Assembly: GCF_023015965.1 (NCBI RefSeq)
Contig: NZ_JALKAN010000001.1
Location: 828,160 to 892,159 of the forward strand
Source: Allomuricauda sp. F6463D
Lineage (GTDB): Bacteria > Bacteroidota > Bacteroidia > Flavobacteriales > Flavobacteriaceae
Length of the DNA: 64,000 bases
Reading direction: 5' to 3'
A program made the translations under genes and the position numbers. The notes beneath the pieces are model-generated. The model saw nothing but the letters and a program-made list of their open reading frames with translations. It made no database searches and was not told where the DNA came from. Shown here piece after piece: positions 60,909 to 64,000 of the stretch (its first letter is position 1; each line of letters begins with the position of its first letter).

Positions 60909-63320
60909 ATGAAGATTTCTTATAACTGGTTAAAACAATTTTTGCAACTTGATTGGGACACTCAAAAAACGGGTGAACTTTTAACAGATTTAGGCCTGGA
61001 GGTTGAAGGTGTTGCCCAATTTGAATCAGTTAAAGGTGGTTTATCGGGTATTGTAGTTGGTCATGTGCTAACCTGCGAGAAACACCCTAATGCAGATAGA
61101 CTTAAAATAACCACCGTAGATGTTGGGCAAGAGACTCCTTTGCAAATAGTTTGTGGTGCACCTAATGTGGCCGAAGGACAAAAAGTCCCTGTAGCTACTG
61201 TTGGCACTACCCTTTATACCAAAGAAGGTGAATCATGGGTAATAAAAAAAGGGAAAATCCGTGGAGAGGTCAGCCAAGGTATGATATGTGCTGAAGATGA
61301 GATTGGTATAGGCGATAGCCATGATGGAATTATGGTGCTTAATGAGGAGTTGCTACCTGGCACCCCTTGCTCCCAAGTATTTGATATTGAAAGTGACGAG
61401 GTTTTTGAAATAGGACTCACCCCAAACCGTGCTGATGCCATGAGTCATTATGGTGTTGCTCGAGATTTGAAAGCTGGCCTGGAGCAAAAAGAAATTCAAA
61501 AAGAACTTGTTACACCTTCCACTAGCAATTTTTCTATAGACAACAGGTCTTTAAAGATTGATGTTGAAGTTATGGAGAGTGATTTGGCGCCACGGTATTG
61601 TGGGGTCACCATTAGCAACCTGATAGTACAAGAGTCCCCAGATTGGTTAAAGAACCGGTTAAAGGCCATTGGCTTAGCCCCTATCAACAATGTTGTGGAC
61701 GTTACAAATTATGTGTTACATGAATTGGGACAACCATTGCATGCTTTTGATGCATCCAAAATAAAAGGAAGCAAGGTTGAAGTCAAAACCTTACCTGCAG
61801 GAACAAAATTCACAACCTTGGACGAGGTTGAACGTATATTACACGAAGATGACCTAATGATCTGTGATGCCGATAGCCCTATGTGTATTGCAGGAGTTTT
61901 TGGTGGTCTTACTTCGGGAGTGACCGAACATACTACATCCATATTTTTGGAAAGTGCATATTTTGACCCTGTATCCATAAGAAAAACGGCTAAAAGACAT
62001 GGGTTAAACACAGATGCTTCCTTTAGATTTGAACGTGGTATCGACATTAATTTGACTAAATATGCCCTTAAAAGGGCTGCGCTTTTACTCAGAGAGATTG
62101 CAGGCGGTTACATCACATCTGAAATTGTTGACCTATTCCCTAAAAAGCCACAAGAAAGTCAGGTATTCTTGACTTTTGATAAAATAAACTCATTGATTGG
62201 CCAAGAAATACCACAGGATACTATTAAATCCATTCTATCTTCCTTGGAAATTCGAATCAACAATATCACAGAATCAGGAATTGGGCTCACTATCCCAACC
62301 TATCGGGTCGATGTTACCAGAGAAGTTGATGTAATCGAAGAGATTTTAAGAGTTTATGGTTACAACAATATTGATTTTAAGGAGAAATTAAACGCATCAA
62401 TCGCCAAGTCATCTCGATTTGAAAATCACAGAATTCAAGATGTGATTGGAAATACTTTGGCAGCAAAAGGTTTTTTTGAAATAATGACCAATAGTTTGGT
62501 TTCTTCAGAAATCACCGCTGGCGATGAAAGTGCGGTGCAGATGTTGAATCCTTTGAGTTCAGATTTATCCGTTCTAAGAACATCAATGTTACATTCAGGC
62601 CTTCAAACGGTAAGTTATAACCACAATAGACAAAAAAACGACCTTAAGCTGTTCGAATTTGGCAAAACCTACCACAAAGTGGATGGCGGACATAAGGAAA
62701 AACAACATCTTTCCATTTTTATTTCAGGAGACCGTACACAAAATAGTTGGGCGGTAACTTCGAAAAAAACTGAATTTTTCTACTTAAAAGGTATCGTAGA
62801 AAATGTATTTGATCGTTTAGGTCTAGTTGATGTTGATATAAAACCTTTGACCAATGAAGATTATGCCGAGGGTATTACATATATAAAAGATAATAAGGTA
62901 TTAGCTTCTTTGGGATTGATTGGAAAAGCCCCTCTAAAGCAATTCGACATTAAGCAGGAGGTTTTTTATTCAGATTTGGATTGGGATGCCATATTGGAAT
63001 CTGTTAGCACAAAAAACATAGTTTTCAAAGAAATTCCAAAATTCCCAGAAGTGACCAGGGATTTTGCTTTGTTACTGGACGATACCATTTCTTTCCAAAA
63101 AGTGTACGACATTGCATGGAACACAGAGAAGAAACTCCTTAAAAAAGTGAGCTTATTTGATGTATACACAGGTAAAAACCTTCCAGATGGGAAAAAATCC
63201 TATGCGGTAAGCTTTACGTTGATGGATGAAAAGAAAACTCTAACGGATAAACAAATTGATAAGATAATGGGCAAACTATTGACCCAGTATCAAAATCAAT
63301 TGGGAGCAGAACTTCGCTAG
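60909..63320 (+). CDS. pheT: Phenylalanyl-tRNA synthetase beta subunit
   Basis: 803 residues. It charges tRNA-Phe together with PheS. The N-terminus MKISYNWLKQFLQLDWD is followed by a tRNA-binding EMAP-like domain (about 40-150, HPNADRLKITTVDVG), the B3/B4 editing domain (RYCGVTISNL...), the B5 domain, the catalytic-like core and the C-terminal FDX-ACB domain (FKEIPKFPEVTRDFALLLDD). pheS is not adjacent, as is usual in this phylum. Confidence 0.98.
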   Translation: MKISYNWLKQFLQLDWDTQKTGELLTDLGLEVEGVAQFESVKGGLSGIVVGHVLTCEKHPNADRLKITTVDVGQETPLQIVCGAPNVAEGQKVPVATVGTTLYTKEGESWVIKKGKIRGEVSQGMICAEDEIGIGDSHDGIMVLNEELLPGTPCSQVFDIESDEVFEIGLTPNRADAMSHYGVARDLKAGLEQKEIQKELVTPSTSNFSIDNRSLKIDVEVMESDLAPRYCGVTISNLIVQESPDWLKNRLKAIGLAPINNVVDVTNYVLHELGQPLHAFDASKIKGSKVEVKTLPAGTKFTTLDEVERILHEDDLMICDADSPMCIAGVFGGLTSGVTEHTTSIFLESAYFDPVSIRKTAKRHGLNTDASFRFERGIDINLTKYALKRAALLLREIAGGYITSEIVDLFPKKPQESQVFLTFDKINSLIGQEIPQDTIKSILSSLEIRINNITESGIGLTIPTYRVDVTREVDVIEEILRVYGYNNIDFKEKLNASIAKSSRFENHRIQDVIGNTLAAKGFFEIMTNSLVSSEITAGDESAVQMLNPLSSDLSVLRTSMLHSGLQTVSYNHNRQKNDLKLFEFGKTYHKVDGGHKEKQHLSIFISGDRTQNSWAVTSKKTEFFYLKGIVENVFDRLGLVDVDIKPLTNEDYAEGITYIKDNKVLASLGLIGKAPLKQFDIKQEVFYSDLDWDAILESVSTKNIVFKEIPKFPEVTRDFALLLDDTISFQKVYDIAWNTEKKLLKKVSLFDVYTGKNLPDGKKSYAVSFTLMDEKKTLTDKQIDKIMGKLLTQYQNQLGAELR

Positions 63321-63851
63321 TTACATTCGAACAGGTAAAATCACACTGTCTATTTCGTGAACTATACCTTTATTTTCTAAATTGAGGTCGGCTGTGGTAA
63401 TCCTAGCAGTATTACCAACCAAATCGGTTAAAACAATGTCATAACCATCCATATGCGCCATTAATTTTTTACCCTGCACGGTTGTGAAACTTGCTTTTCC
63501 ATTTCCCCTGGACATTGCTCGCAATATTCGGGAGGCAGTTAATTGTCCTGCTACAATATGATAGGTCAACAATGATTTTAAAGCACTTTTGTCCTCCGAA
63601 TTAATCAGTTCCATTATTTTATTGTTTGAAAACTCTGCAAAAGCTGCGTCGGAAGGAGCAAAAATCGTAAAGGGTCCGGATTTTGCCAATAAGGCACCTA
63701 GTTCCGTGGCATTTACTGCATTCAAAAGGATTTTATGATTATCTAGTTTGTCAGTTGCGTAGGACAGGGTATTGGATGTATTTTGAGCGGCAGCGTAAGT
63801 GGAAAAAACCAAACTTAGGCCTAGTAGGAATTTAGATAAGGGGGCTTTCAT
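63321..63851 (-). CDS. Secreted fasciclin (FAS1) domain protein
   Basis: 176 residues with a Sec signal peptide (MKAPLSKFLLGLSLVFSTYAAAQ) and one FAS1 domain (GPFTIFAPSDAAFAEFSNN and LLTYHIVAGQLTASRIL, with the terminal GIVHEIDSVILP). FAS1 proteins mediate surface adhesion. It starts directly after the convergent pheT stop. Confidence 0.92.
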   Translation of the reverse strand: MKAPLSKFLLGLSLVFSTYAAAQNTSNTLSYATDKLDNHKILLNAVNATELGALLAKSGPFTIFAPSDAAFAEFSNNKIMELINSEDKSALKSLLTYHIVAGQLTASRILRAMSRGNGKASFTTVQGKKLMAHMDGYDIVLTDLVGNTARITTADLNLENKGIVHEIDSVILPVRM

Positions 63852-64000
63852 TATGATATGGTCAACAGTTGAGACTTGATATTATTATTACAATTATACG
63901 ATTAACTACCAATAAGTTCGATAAGTTACATTTTTTTCGCCATCAATTCCACATTCAATATGTGGTAAAAATCTATTTAACAAAAACTTAACATTTGATT
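63852..64000. other. Right-edge non-coding stretch
   Basis: A+T-rich upstream region of the fasciclin gene. No gene or clear -7 box was found. Confidence 0.4.

Overview
The window looks like a chromosomal segment from a marine-type member of the Flavobacteriaceae (Bacteroidota). The evidence is the house promoter pattern (-33 TTG/TTTG and -7 TAnnTTTG, clearest in front of tRNA-Ser and pheT), the near absence of Shine-Dalgarno sequences, lipoproteins with cadherin and BspA/DUF285 repeats, ACR3/DUF6428 arsenic genes, VPS10-type and PD40 propeller proteins, TlpA lipoproteins, and a mobilizable element with Bacteroidota-type MobC/relaxase/VirE-like genes. No genus can be fixed from sequence reading alone.

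Layout. 1-5.4 kb: a tandem family of surface lipoproteins on the minus strand (the start of one copy at the window edge and two full copies), separated by strange intergenic DNA made of degenerate 7-bp repeats and a 175-bp inverted-repeat element. 5.4-8.7 kb: an Lrp regulator divergent from a Cys/Met-metabolism PLP lyase and an NhaC-family transporter, which suggests sulfur amino acid catabolism. 9-16.9 kb: forward housekeeping genes for peroxide defence (peroxiredoxin, thioredoxin, DUF6952, Tpx), DgkA, FtsK, a LolA-like protein, an LptF/G permease and a RibB with a decayed GTP cyclohydrolase II half. 17.1-19.1 kb: a KdnA-like sugar aminotransferase and a TSUP permease.

19.3-27.85 kb: an 8.5-kb integrative mobilizable element in the 3' end of tRNA-Ser(UGA), bounded by a 14-bp direct repeat. 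It carries a tyrosine integrase, an antitoxin-like fragment, an AlbA_2/ATPase regulator with eight TEQV repeats, a DUF6730-like gene broken by an in-frame stop, relaxase, MobC, Toprim primase, VirE-like helicase and an excisionase-type HTH protein. It has no conjugation machinery of its own.

28-40.5 kb: a VPS10/BNR propeller protein, a DJ-1/PfpI protein, a ModE-type regulator and a ten-gene minus-strand operon for molybdenum cofactor (cysteine desulfurase, XdhC, MocA-like, MoaD, MoeB-rhodanese, MoaE, MoaC-MogA fusion, MoaA, MoeA, TSUP). In front of the operon is a perfect 9-N6-9 palindrome resembling the E. coli ModE box. 40.6-43.2 kb: an arsenic operon (ArsR, DUF6428, arsenate reductase, ACR3) with two ArsR-box-like repeats. 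43-64 kb: TlpA lipoproteins, a K+/H+ antiporter, a PD40 protein with a decayed tail, an atypical LuxR response regulator with Glu in place of the phospho-accepting Asp, DnaK, a TAT-exported Gfo/Idh oxidoreductase, SdaA, PanB, an RluA-type pseudouridine synthase, a short LeuA with LeuB, PheT and a fasciclin protein.

Most novel by eye: the phase-locked heptamer arrays around the lipoprotein family, the ModE-box/Moco operon pairing, the shared CCCAAATCT leader in front of three consecutive starts (one a 21-codon ORF), and the iteron-like repeats and interrupted gene in the mobile element.
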